Shown one piece after another: positions 35,527-44,193 of a stretch of 64,000 nucleotides of DNA. A program made the position numbers and the translations under genes. The stretch lies in contig NZ_AYZE01000008.1 in NCBI RefSeq assembly GCF_001436735.1, positions 268,058 to 332,057 of the forward strand, given 5' to 3'. The stretch is from Liquorilactobacillus cacaonum DSM 21116 (GTDB lineage: Bacteria; Bacillota; Bacilli; Lactobacillales; Lactobacillaceae). The notes under the pieces are model-generated. The model did not search any database. It was not told the origin of the DNA and saw only the letters and a list, made by a program, of their open reading frames with translations. Position 1 is the first letter of the stretch. Each line of letters begins with the position of its first letter.

Positions 35527-36969
35527 TTAGCTACTGCTACTACTTGAAGAAGATGTCAGACTTGTGACATAGCTAAGCTGTGTCTCTGCTTTCATCATCG
35601 CAGTATCAAGTCGTGTATAAATATCAACATAGTGATCTTTCTTAGCTTCCAATGCCGAAGTAAACTTGTCAATTTGATCATTCAAGTCAGAGATAGTTGA
35701 GGTGTACCCTGACAACTTAACTGCAATAACACCCTTATTTGTCGAAGTATCTGATAAGTAACTATTTGCCAAGGTTCCAAGGGTAGCTGCATACCCCGAC
35801 TCTGAAGTTGTTGTTCCTGTAACACTCTTGGTTGACTGATAGAAGAAATTCTTGACTGCATCAGGATCACTAGCTAGCTGCTTTTTAAAAGTATCCTCAT
35901 CAAAACCAACTGTCCCATCATTATCGGTAATTGAGATTCCAAGTTTACTAGCATTTATGGCTGTCCCATTCGTAGCTGAAGATGTCATCAAACTACTTAA
36001 TTGACTTTGAAGCCGGGTTAACTCACTATCTCCTACTAGAACACCTTGGGTATTGTCCGAACTGCTTGGGTCACCAACATCCAAGTCACTGCTTATGAGA
36101 CTCATCATGCTATTGTATTGACTAACTAGTGTACTAACGGCCGAAGTCGCTTTGGAGGTATCATTCGTTAGGGATAACGTTACAGCATCACTGCTGCTTT
36201 TTGAGAGATTAATTGTAACTCCCTTAATCGCATCAGAAACGGAATTAGTGTTACGTTCGACGGATACCCCATCCAACTCGAATTTGGCAGCTTGTCCAGT
36301 CGTGGTGGTAGTCTCGTCACTACTTATTCCAAGTGAGCTCAATAAATTATCGCTATCAGCCGAAATTGCTAGTGTCTTTGCTCCTGCATCATTTTCTGCT
36401 AACACCAAGTGATTATCTACTAGGCTAGCTTTGACTCCAGAAGTTTGGGTTTTGGCATTAATCTTATCAACCACATCGTTCAATGAATCCGTAGCGCTAA
36501 TGGTAATATCGTCTGATGAAGTAGCGCTATCATCAACTGCAGATGTGCTACTCTTCAAAGTTAATGTTCCACTAATACCAAGTGCAGTAGCTTTATCGGT
36601 AGATACTTGACCTCCAACAACTTTGGTATTTGTTGCCAACTGGTTAACTACCAATGAATGTGTGCCTTCATCAGCATCAGAAGTTCCTGAAATTGTAGCT
36701 ATGCTTGAATCAGAAGTGGTCGCAACCTTTGTTCCAAAGGCATCGTCAGATTCGAGTGCTTGAATATCAGTCAAAAAATTAGTTAACCGACTCTTGACAT
36801 CTCCCCATGCAGTCTGTTGCGACTGAATCGTCGTAATCTGTGTTTGTGCCTTTGTCCTATTTGTGTATGAAGTATCAGCCTCCAATAAGGACTCAATAGT
36901 ACTTGCCGTGATACCTGAATATTGTCCCAATGTAGTGCTAATTCCGTCAGTAGTTGTCACGCTAGTCAA
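35527..36969 (-). CDS. fliD: Flagellar filament cap protein FliD
   Basis: A 480-residue cap protein. The N-terminal helix region ITASTIESLLEADTSYTNRTKAQTQ, in part, and the C-terminal KDHYVDIYTRLDTAMMKAETQLSYV match FliD; the centre is Ser/Thr/Asp-rich and variable. The start is likely TTG at 36969, nine bases after AAAGGG; TTG at 36978 is adjacent to the ribosome site and GTG at 36960 is too far. The end is a poly-serine tail. It lies 150 bases downstream of flagellin. Confidence 0.9.
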   Translation of the reverse strand: MTSVTTTDGISTTLGQYSGITASTIESLLEADTSYTNRTKAQTQITTIQSQQTAWGDVKSRLTNFLTDIQALESDDAFGTKVATTSDSSIATISGTSDADEGTHSLVVNQLATNTKVVGGQVSTDKATALGISGTLTLKSSTSAVDDSATSSDDITISATDSLNDVVDKINAKTQTSGVKASLVDNHLVLAENDAGAKTLAISADSDNLLSSLGISSDETTTTTGQAAKFELDGVSVERNTNSVSDAIKGVTINLSKSSSDAVTLSLTNDTSKATSAVSTLVSQYNSMMSLISSDLDVGDPSSSDNTQGVLVGDSELTRLQSQLSSLMTSSATNGTAINASKLGISITDNDGTVGFDEDTFKKQLASDPDAVKNFFYQSTKSVTGTTTSESGYAATLGTLANSYLSDTSTNKGVIAVKLSGYTSTISDLNDQIDKFTSALEAKKDHYVDIYTRLDTAMMKAETQLSYVTSLTSSSSSSSS

Positions 36970-37053
36970 TAATATCAACCCTTTCGCTTCTTTGAATACT
37001 AAATTATCAAGTCATGTGTAATTATGTGTTTATAAACAATCCTTATGTATACG

Positions 37054-37083
37054 ACAAAAGCCGAATCTCCATTCGACTTTTGT
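37054..37083 (-). terminator. Hairpin between flagellin and fliD
   Basis: Arms ACAAAAGTCGAAT / ATTCGGCTTTTGT on the minus strand, 13 pairs with a four-base loop. The T-run lies within the stem and none follows, so it may stabilise the flagellin mRNA or only partly terminate. Confidence 0.5.
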
Positions 37084-37119
37084 GCACTATTACGTTTCAA
37101 TAAAATATCGTTGTCAATC

Positions 37120-38160
37120 TTAAACTTGAAGCAAAGTAAGTACTGTGTTAGGCATTGAGTTAGCTTGTGAAAGCATTGATGTAGCTGCCTGTGTTAAGAT
37201 GTTTTCCTTTGTAAATGTAGTCATCTCAGAAGCCATATCAACATCACGAATTTGTGAGTTTGCATCTGACAAGTTCTCAGAAGTTGTTCCCAAGTTGTTG
37301 ATTGTATGTGTCAAACGATTTTGTGCGGCACCAAGATCGGCACGTTGTCCAGAAACTTGACCAACTGCTGATGTAAGAGCTGTTATAGCTTCAGATGCCT
37401 TACTAATATCAGCTGTCTCTTGTGCTGCGGTTTTATCAGTAGTTAAAGTCTTTGCATTAGCTACTACGTCACTAGAAACATCACTCCATGTAGAAGATGT
37501 AGTTAATGATGAAGTATCAACACCAATTTTTGACAAGTTTGCAAGATCCGTAGTTGTTAATGTTGCTGTTGAACCAGAAGTAATTGCTGCTACCGCAGAA
37601 GCTGCTGTCTGGACTGCACTAACTTCAGTAGAAGAAGCAACTAACGATAATGAGTCAATACTTAGTCCGCTTGCACTCATGTCACTGATTGAAACCGAAA
37701 GTGTTTGGCCAGCATTTGCACCAATTTGGAAACTAAATGTGTTATTACCACTCAAAAGGTTTTTGTTATTGAATTCTGTATCCTTGCTGACACGTGTAAT
37801 TTCACTTTGAAGAGCACCAAATTCTTTTTGGATATCTTGACGATCGCTGTCTGATAAAGTACTGTTAGCACTTTGAACAGAAAGATCACGCATACGTTCA
37901 ATCATTGCTTGGCTTTCGCTAAGTGCACCTTCAGCTGTTTGAATCAATGAAACACCATCTTGGGCATTACGAGTAGCCTGAGACATCCCACTGATTTGTG
38001 ACTTCATGTTTTCTGAGATAGCTAATCCGGCAGCATCGTCACCAGCTTTGTTGATACGTGACCCAGATGAAAGCTTTGCCAAAGAATCACTCTTGGCTGT
38101 TGTAGCAGCATTTAAGTTGCGAAGTGTGTCCATCGCAGAGATATTAGTATTTATACGCAT
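37120..38160 (-). CDS. fliC: Flagellin
   Basis: A 346-residue flagellin. Both ends are conserved: N-terminal MRINTNISAMDTLRNL with the D0/D1 helices containing SGSRINKAGDDAAGLAIS, and C-terminal ILTQAATSMLSQANSMPNTVLTLLQV, in part, which ends LLQV. The middle (about residues 160-260) is Ser/Thr/Ala-rich and is the surface-exposed, likely glycosylated part. ATG at 38160 follows GGAGG; an upstream ATG includes that site. Driven by a sigma-28 promoter at 38217-38243. Only one flagellin gene is seen in the window. Confidence 0.95.
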   Translation of the reverse strand: MRINTNISAMDTLRNLNAATTAKSDSLAKLSSGSRINKAGDDAAGLAISENMKSQISGMSQATRNAQDGVSLIQTAEGALSESQAMIERMRDLSVQSANSTLSDSDRQDIQKEFGALQSEITRVSKDTEFNNKNLLSGNNTFSFQIGANAGQTLSVSISDMSASGLSIDSLSLVASSTEVSAVQTAASAVAAITSGSTATLTTTDLANLSKIGVDTSSLTTSSTWSDVSSDVVANAKTLTTDKTAAQETADISKASEAITALTSAVGQVSGQRADLGAAQNRLTHTINNLGTTSENLSDANSQIRDVDMASEMTTFTKENILTQAATSMLSQANSMPNTVLTLLQV

Positions 38161-38216
38161 ATATAATTCCTCCATTTTTTACGAGTTTATTTTGAGGCTT
38201 CCCCCTCATGTTTATA

Positions 38217-38243
38217 GATATCGGTCGCATGTTGAATTGTTTA
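38217..38243 (-). promoter_or_regulatory. Sigma-28 promoter of flagellin
   Basis: On the minus strand TAAA (38243-38240), 15-base spacer, CCGATATC (38224-38217). It matches the FliA/SigD consensus TAAA-N15-GCCGATAT closely. Confidence 0.75.
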
Positions 38244-38362
38244 ATACTATTACTAAGAAATATCCATAAAATTTGCTCTTGTCTGTATCCAATATTATGT
38301 AGCACATAATTTATCAATTTTTTGCTAAAATATAACTGATAATATTACTAAGAGGTGTATAC

Positions 38363-38998
38363 ATGAAAATATTTATTGTTGGAGCCACAGGACGTGTCGC
38401 TACTAAACTAATTGAACAATTGGCTTTGGAAGGTCATGAGATTTTGGCGGGTGCAAGATCCCCAGAGAGAGTTTTAAAGAGTCCGTATGTTACCCCGCTG
38501 AAGTTAAACTTACATGATGAGCTTGAAACCTTATCAGGAATTATCAAGGATATAGATGTTATTTACTTTGTTGCTGGCTCACGCGGAAAAGATTTATTAC
38601 AAACCGATGCCTTCGGTGCTGTTAAAGTAATGCAAGTTGCAAAACAAAACCATATTAATCGATTTATTATGCTTAGTTCTGCTTTTTCTTTAGAACCAGA
38701 AAAATGGAAGAGAAAAGGAATGGAGAGTCTGTTAGACTATAACATTGCTAAGTTCTTCGCTGATAATTATCTTGTCCACCAAAGTAAGCTAGACTACACA
38801 ATCTTACAAGCCACTGCATTAATTGAGGAAGAAGGCTCTCACAGAATTGATCTTAATGAAAAGAGCGGTCTAAAAAATACAATTCAAAATGTGGCTGAAA
38901 CACTGGCAGCCCTCATCAAAGCTGATAACACTCGTAAAAAGATTATTAAAATGAGCGATGGAGAAACTCCTATTAGTGAAGCTTTGGCACAAATATAA
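38363..38998 (+). CDS. NAD(P)-binding atypical short-chain dehydrogenase
   Basis: A 211-residue NAD(P)H-binding protein, YwnB type. The nucleotide site FIVGATGRVATKLIEQL is at the N-terminus; MLSSAFSLEP and DYTILQATAL mark the atypical SDR branch, which lacks the usual YxxxK. Role unknown, perhaps quinone or redox sensing. ATG at 38363 follows AAGAGGTG. It is the first gene of the block that separates the two halves of the motility region. Confidence 0.8.
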   Translation: MKIFIVGATGRVATKLIEQLALEGHEILAGARSPERVLKSPYVTPLKLNLHDELETLSGIIKDIDVIYFVAGSRGKDLLQTDAFGAVKVMQVAKQNHINRFIMLSSAFSLEPEKWKRKGMESLLDYNIAKFFADNYLVHQSKLDYTILQATALIEEEGSHRIDLNEKSGLKNTIQNVAETLAALIKADNTRKKIIKMSDGETPISEALAQI

Positions 38999-39036
38999 GT
39001 TCTAGTTGTTTGATTTCATTTTTATAAAAGATGAAC

Positions 39037-39085
39037 AAAAAGAGACTAATGAAAACTCATGAGCGTTTTTCACTAGTCTCTTTTT
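39037..39085. terminator. Bidirectional terminator after the SDR gene
   Basis: AGAGACTA-N-TGAAAA / TTTTCA-N-TAGTCTCT stem with a 10-base loop, A-run and T-run on either side, between convergent genes. Confidence 0.85.
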
Positions 39086-39128
39086 GAATGGCATAGTCCT
39101 TTAAGTTGCCATAAAATCATATATTAAA

Positions 39129-39443
39129 TTAATGAATGTATATCGTAATAACCGTAAATAGGCAAAAAAAGATGCCAGGAACATTGGAAATTATTACAGG
39201 CCAATCTTTATATGTTTTATTCCAGCCATAGCCAGTCCAAAGTGAGGCATTTACCATTGCTACAAATAGCTGTAAAAAGCCAACTGGATGTCCTGAAAAA
39301 TTACTAATAATTTGAGGAATATATGAAATATACATCGCAATGCACATAATAGTTGCCAATTTACTTAGTATTTTGAGACGCTTAATCCTATCAGCTGATA
39401 CTGCGTCTTTTCCTTCTGGATATTTTGATGTGTCAATTCTCAT
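39129..39443 (-). CDS. SemiSWEET family sugar transporter
   Basis: A 104-residue three-segment membrane protein with the PQ-loop ISYIPQIISN and the central NASLWTGYGW, followed by a conserved Asn in ISNVPG. Bacterial SemiSWEETs dimerise to give a six-segment sugar or amino-acid uniporter. Near the L-rhamnose genes, but its own unit, so a sugar link is plausible only from context. Confidence 0.88.
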   Translation of the reverse strand: MRIDTSKYPEGKDAVSADRIKRLKILSKLATIMCIAMYISYIPQIISNFSGHPVGFLQLFVAMVNASLWTGYGWNKTYKDWPVIISNVPGIFFCLFTVITIYIH

Positions 39444-39565
39444 ATGCTTTTCTCCTTATTGGTTAAAGTATACATTATAGCTTAACATTCTTTTTTAGAA
39501 ACATAAAAAATAGTATGGGAGAAAAAACAACTAAGTAATATTTGTACAATCCTATGTTAGTCAAA

Positions 39566-40549
39566 CTACAGTTCACTTTTTCGTTGCTCCGATGGCAATT
39601 TTTTATAAAATTCAAAATATTTTTTGTAAAAAAAGCTATAGTTTGAAATTCCGACAGCCTGTGCAATTTGATTAATTGGAAGTGTCGTTGAGGTAATCAG
39701 AACATTAGCCTGTGTTAATCTTTTTTTTAGCACTGTTTCTGAAAATGATTTTCCAACTTCTTTTTTAAAAAGATTACTGAAATAATTTTTATTGTAATTA
39801 TATTTTTCAGCTACTTGTCTCAAGTTAATATCAGTATAATTTTTATCAATTTCGTCTAAAACCTCAATCATTATTTTTCTTGTTTTACTTTGTGGTTCAT
39901 CTTCTAAAATGCGATAGTTTCTGACTAAATTTGTAATTAAAATTTGTAAATAGGCCTTGATCACAGTATCCGAAAACTCTCTTTTCAAAAAATATTCTTC
40001 AATAATTTCATCCATTATCTTTGAAATCTTGTAGTTTTTTGCCGTTCTAAAAATCAAGAAGTCTTGCTGTTGAGTTGATTTCATCGAGCTTTTCAATAAA
40101 AAATCATATAAAACACTGCGACTTCGCCTTAGGTCTTTCAATAAATCAATGTTGATATTGCTATTTCTAAATAAAATGTTAATCAACAAGTCACTCTCAC
40201 CAAGTGTCCCAATCGAGTGTGTTGCTCCAACATCTAATAATAGTAAATCTCCTTTATTCAACACAATCTTTTCTCCATCTACTGATTGAGTCGATTTTCC
40301 CTCAAGCATGTAATTAATTTCTAAAAAGGAATGTGAATGGGTTGGATAAGGTGCAAATCTATTGTGCTTGCTTACATAAATATCCTTGTTCTTAAAAAAA
40401 TAGTTATTTAGAACCTTAAAACTGTTGGTTTGACCTATTCGTTCAATTGTATTTGCTGGTATCTCTTCTAGATAACACTCATCTTGTTTTTGTTTAGTTT
40501 CAATTGGATTTAAAGTTTTTAACATTGCCATAACTCTTCGATTTAACAT
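39566..40549 (-). CDS. AraC-family transcriptional regulator
   Basis: A 327-residue regulator. The N-terminal half is a cupin sensor (PTHSHSFLEINYMLEG, LNKGDLLLLDVGATHSI). The C-terminal ~100 residues hold two helix-turn-helices, with NYNKNYFSNLFKKEVGKSFSETVLKKRL and IAQAVGISNYSFFYKKYFEFYKKLPSEQR, each given in part. ATG at 40549 follows GGGAG by eight bases. In Gram-positive rhamnose clusters such proteins act as activators, but it is separated from the operon by the AEC gene. Activation of rha genes is inferred. Confidence 0.88.
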   Translation of the reverse strand: MLNRRVMAMLKTLNPIETKQKQDECYLEEIPANTIERIGQTNSFKVLNNYFFKNKDIYVSKHNRFAPYPTHSHSFLEINYMLEGKSTQSVDGEKIVLNKGDLLLLDVGATHSIGTLGESDLLINILFRNSNINIDLLKDLRRSRSVLYDFLLKSSMKSTQQQDFLIFRTAKNYKISKIMDEIIEEYFLKREFSDTVIKAYLQILITNLVRNYRILEDEPQSKTRKIMIEVLDEIDKNYTDINLRQVAEKYNYNKNYFSNLFKKEVGKSFSETVLKKRLTQANVLITSTTLPINQIAQAVGISNYSFFYKKYFEFYKKLPSEQRKSEL

Positions 40550-40757
40550 TTTTTCATCTCCCTATAATTACTCAAAAAGTCAATAAAAGTACATAATTTT
40601 AACAACTCTTTGAACATTACCTTTAAATAGTGGGTACCAAGAAAGCGTATTCATTTATAGCTTAACAAATCTTAAAAGAAAGTCAAAGTCTCATTGCGAT
40701 ACTCCTTATCTTAAATCTTGTCTCATGTTAAAGTTGTTTTATCGCTTATAAGACACT

Positions 40758-41654
40758 CTAAATCATCCAATTTAAAATCATTGTAATTGTCACAACAGAG
40801 AAGATGGTACTGACTAAAGTACAGATAGAAACATATTGTGGTTTTTTGTCAAACTCAATTGCATATAGTGTAGTGTTTGCCGCACTAGGCATCGCTGCCA
40901 TTAGTACAAGTACAACCATCATACTATGACTAAGCATCAACACCGTTGCTATAAAGTAAGCTATCAGCGGAGATATTACTAATCGAAATAAGCTAGCCCA
41001 CCCTGCTGTACGCCAATCTACTCTTTTAAGGTGAATATCTGCCAATTGCATTCCTAAAACTAACATGATGATTGGTATTGTTGCATTCCCTATTAAGTCG
41101 ACACTCTTCATAAGAAAATTGGGTACTACAATATTACACTTGTTTAATATAATTGCTGGTAATATAACATAGTTCATTGGTTGCTTAAAAATATTCTTCA
41201 AAGCCTCTTTTACACCTGAACTCTTATCAGACGCTACATATATTCCTACTGTTCCCATCAATATATTATGAAAAATCATAATTACCATTCCATATTGCAG
41301 TTCCTTGCTACCAAATGCAAACATTATTATAGGTATCCCGAAATTCCCACTATTCGGAAAACAAATTGATAACAAAAATGCGTCTCTTTCATTTGAATCT
41401 AAACTCCAAAAGCGACTAAACGCCACTCCCATAATAATTAACAGTATCAATATTATACTTGTCACAATGATAATGGTTACGAACTTACTATTGATAGAGT
41501 ACTTATAAAATGTTTGAAATACCAAAAAAGGAAGAAGCAAATATATTGCCATAGTTGAGAGCGGCTTAATAGAAATTTGCGTTTTTACTTTGAAAATATA
41601 TCCACTAACAAAAATTAATATGACCGGCAGCATCACATTCTCAAAAATATTCAT
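40758..41654 (-). CDS. AEC-family permease (auxin efflux carrier type)
   Basis: A 298-residue membrane protein with about ten hydrophobic segments and the AEC pattern (ICFPNSGNFGIPI, LVLGMQLAD, AAMPSAANTTLYAIEFD). Relatives in lactobacilli carry malate or other organic acids out of the cell. It begins after GGTGGGG and lies directly downstream of a terminator, so it is not co-transcribed with rhaD. The substrate is not known. Confidence 0.85.
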   Translation of the reverse strand: MNIFENVMLPVILIFVSGYIFKVKTQISIKPLSTMAIYLLLPFLVFQTFYKYSINSKFVTIIIVTSIILILLIIMGVAFSRFWSLDSNERDAFLLSICFPNSGNFGIPIIMFAFGSKELQYGMVIMIFHNILMGTVGIYVASDKSSGVKEALKNIFKQPMNYVILPAIILNKCNIVVPNFLMKSVDLIGNATIPIIMLVLGMQLADIHLKRVDWRTAGWASLFRLVISPLIAYFIATVLMLSHSMMVVLVLMAAMPSAANTTLYAIEFDKKPQYVSICTLVSTIFSVVTITMILNWMI

Positions 41655-41688
41655 CCTTTCATCCCCACCATGTAATCTACATTAAAAA

Positions 41689-41729
41689 AATAAAGCCACT
41701 GTAACTTTTCATAGTTACTTGACTTTATT
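41689..41729 (-). terminator. Terminator of the rhaDAMB operon
   Basis: AATAAAG and CTTTATT plus GTAAC/GTTAC pair around a small internal bulge; the minus strand runs into seven T. Confidence 0.75.
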
Positions 41730-41742
41730 CTTATTGTTTTCC

Positions 41743-42558
41743 TTAAAGAAATGCGGGATTTGCAACAACATTAAACGCTGTAGCTAGTTCCTTCAATTGT
41801 TCATCAGAGATAGACTGTCTAATTTCTCCGCCCTGTGCCCCAATTTGTGAATAGATTGTTGCAGCTTTTTCAACTGTTTCAATCAAGCCAAATGTCTCAT
41901 CTAAGTCTGAACCTACTCCAAACAATCCATGATGTGGCCACATTACTACACGAAAATTTTGCATTTTACTTGCCGTTGCCTTGCCAATAGCTGTTGTGCC
42001 CGGTGTCATATATGGAATCAAACCTACACCTTCTGGAAAGACTACCAAAGATTCTGCTTGCATCTTCCACAAAAGTCGTGAGATATGTCCTTCATTTAAA
42101 TCTTGTGTGAATGACAATGCAATCACATTTGTTGGATGACAGTGCATTACAACTCTGTGAGTCTTGTCGAATTTTAATCTTTCAATATGTGTCATCAAGT
42201 GACTTGGAAATTCTGATGTTGGCTTACCGCCATCTTCAAAGCCCCACAATAAATCTGCCTTTTGTCCATCAGGCGTAATCTGAACCAAACCTAAGTCAAG
42301 TGTTGGTTGATTAACTACATTTCTGAAATACCGTCCTGTTCCAGTAACCAAGAAATATTCCTTTGCTAATGGAGATGCATCAAAGCCAAGCATAAAAGTT
42401 TTTTTTACTTCTTTAACATCATCAAAATCAGCTAAATCGGTACTATTGATTCTCAATGAAACATTGCCACCATTGCGTTCATCCCAACCATGTGCATAGG
42501 ACTCATGCGTGATCTCACACATTTTTTTTACAAATTTTGAATTTACAAATTTAGTCAT
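41743..42558 (-). CDS. rhaD: Rhamnulose-1-phosphate aldolase
   Basis: A 271-residue class II aldolase that cleaves L-rhamnulose-1-phosphate to dihydroxyacetone phosphate and L-lactaldehyde. Zinc ligands lie in MHCHPTN and MWPHHGLFG; GGKPTSEFPSHL carries the catalytic Glu region. The last gene of the rha operon, 37 bases after rhaA. Length normal. Confidence 0.95.
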   Translation of the reverse strand: MTKFVNSKFVKKMCEITHESYAHGWDERNGGNVSLRINSTDLADFDDVKEVKKTFMLGFDASPLAKEYFLVTGTGRYFRNVVNQPTLDLGLVQITPDGQKADLLWGFEDGGKPTSEFPSHLMTHIERLKFDKTHRVVMHCHPTNVIALSFTQDLNEGHISRLLWKMQAESLVVFPEGVGLIPYMTPGTTAIGKATASKMQNFRVVMWPHHGLFGVGSDLDETFGLIETVEKAATIYSQIGAQGGEIRQSISDEQLKELATAFNVVANPAFL

Positions 42559-42595
42559 TATACTTTTCTCCTTAGTTTATGTCTGTTATTTGAAT

Positions 42596-43861
42596 TTAAT
42601 TTCTTTTAAATAAAACGTCTTTCTCATACTGATGAATATCTTCCAGCCAGTCAGCTCCAACTGGTGTCTCATTTTCTAAACAAAATTCATCCCAAACTGC
42701 ACCAAATGGATACGACTTGAGCTCTTCTGTAACAGCTAAACGTGTTGTAAAATCATAATTCAATTCTGCCTTCTTCAATTGGTCAATTGGTGCCAACATT
42801 GCCTGCAACAAAGCTTTTTGCGTTGCACGTGCTCCAATTACCCAAGCAGCCACGCGATCAATGGTTGCATCAAAGAAATCAAGTCCAATATTTGTTCGTT
42901 CTAATTGGTTGTCTCGTACCAATGAACGTGCAATTCGTATCAATGCATCGTCCATAATCACAACATGATCACTATCCCAACGAACTGGTCGTGACACATG
43001 CAACATCAACCCTTTGCCAAATGGTAAGAACGCTGAAAACTTATCTGAAACATCTTCTGTTGGATGCCAATGACCTGCATCAATCGTCCATAACTTATTA
43101 CGACTAATTGCGTAGTTATTATAGAAAAGATGTGAACCAACTGTATATGACTCAATTCCAGTTCCAAAGAGTTTTCCTTCAACTGCCTCAATGGTATTTT
43201 TTTCTTCATACTTTTTCGCAAAAATTTCATCGAGCGATGCAATTAAACGATCTCGTGGACCTTGCTTGTCAATTGGATTATCTTTGAACCCATCTGGAAT
43301 CCAAAAATTATTAACTGATTGTTGTCCTAACTCTTTACCAAAATAATTTGCAATTTCTCGCGATTTCTTACCAACTTCAATCCAGTAATCACGAATTTGT
43401 TTTTCAGGACTAGCAAGTGTGAAATTATGTTTTACTTTTGGATGAGAAAAGAATGTCGGGTTCATATCAAGACCAACACCTTCTTTTTTAGCCCAGTCAA
43501 CCCAGTATTTAAAATCTTCTGGTCCAATTTCGTTGAAGTCCTTCTTTTGGTCAGTTACTGCATATAATGTATGCAACTGGACTTTATGTTGACCTGGAAT
43601 CAAGGTAAGTGCCTTATGCAAATCAGCTGTCAATTCATCTGGTGTATGTGCAATTCCTGGAAAATCTCCACTGACCCCAATTCCCCCTGTTAATTCTTGA
43701 TCAGGGTTTAAGAATCCATGAATATCATCGCCTTGCCAGCAGTGCATTGAGAGCTTAACCTTCTTTAATTGTGCAATCACTTTATCTGTATCAACACCAA
43801 TTTCTGCATATCTTTCTTTAGCTATTTTGTATGCCTTTTCAATATTTTCTGCTTTAACCAT
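42596..43861 (-). CDS. rhaA: L-rhamnose isomerase
   Basis: A 421-residue TIM-barrel isomerase converting L-rhamnose to L-rhamnulose. Recognisable parts: LSMHCWQGDDIHGF near the start, DMNPTFFSHP, and SVNNFWIPDG in the metal site region. Length fits the family (about 420). It follows rhaM by 14 bases. Confidence 0.96.
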   Translation of the reverse strand: MVKAENIEKAYKIAKERYAEIGVDTDKVIAQLKKVKLSMHCWQGDDIHGFLNPDQELTGGIGVSGDFPGIAHTPDELTADLHKALTLIPGQHKVQLHTLYAVTDQKKDFNEIGPEDFKYWVDWAKKEGVGLDMNPTFFSHPKVKHNFTLASPEKQIRDYWIEVGKKSREIANYFGKELGQQSVNNFWIPDGFKDNPIDKQGPRDRLIASLDEIFAKKYEEKNTIEAVEGKLFGTGIESYTVGSHLFYNNYAISRNKLWTIDAGHWHPTEDVSDKFSAFLPFGKGLMLHVSRPVRWDSDHVVIMDDALIRIARSLVRDNQLERTNIGLDFFDATIDRVAAWVIGARATQKALLQAMLAPIDQLKKAELNYDFTTRLAVTEELKSYPFGAVWDEFCLENETPVGADWLEDIHQYEKDVLFKRN

Positions 43862-43875
43862 CTAAAATTCCCCCT

Positions 43876-44193
43876 TTAATCTAAATGAAATACTTCATGT
43901 AAGTCTAAAGTTACTGGACTTTTATCTTCATTAGTATCCATGATTGGCTCCATATATGCCCACCATTTTTTACACTCTTCAGATTCCGCAATAGCATTAT
44001 ATTTCTCGACATCGTCAACCTCTAGGTAGGCAAATAAATTTCCAGTCTCTTTATCAAGAAATATTGAGTAATTATGTGCCCCAGCGTCTTTTAAGGCTTC
44101 TCGCATTTTTGGGAAAAGATTATTATGTCTTTTCTCATACTCTTCATACTTATCGCGATAAACATGCATTAACTGTCCCATTCTAACTGTCAA
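43876..44193 (-). CDS. rhaM: L-rhamnose mutarotase
   Basis: A 105-residue protein of the RhaM/YiiL family that interconverts alpha- and beta-rhamnose. The motif EKRHNNLFPKMREALKDAG and the late CKKWWAYMEPIMDTN are typical. The start is TTG at 44193, eight bases after GGAGG, overlapping the rhaB stop by 11 bases; it gives the normal family length. Confidence 0.9.
   Translation of the reverse strand: MTVRMGQLMHVYRDKYEEYEKRHNNLFPKMREALKDAGAHNYSIFLDKETGNLFAYLEVDDVEKYNAIAESEECKKWWAYMEPIMDTNEDKSPVTLDLHEVFHLD

Noticed and set aside
35530-35560. Ser-codon repeat at the fliD end as a slippage or phase-variation site
   Set aside because: The TCN/AGY codons are mixed, not a homogeneous tract, so slippage is unlikely.
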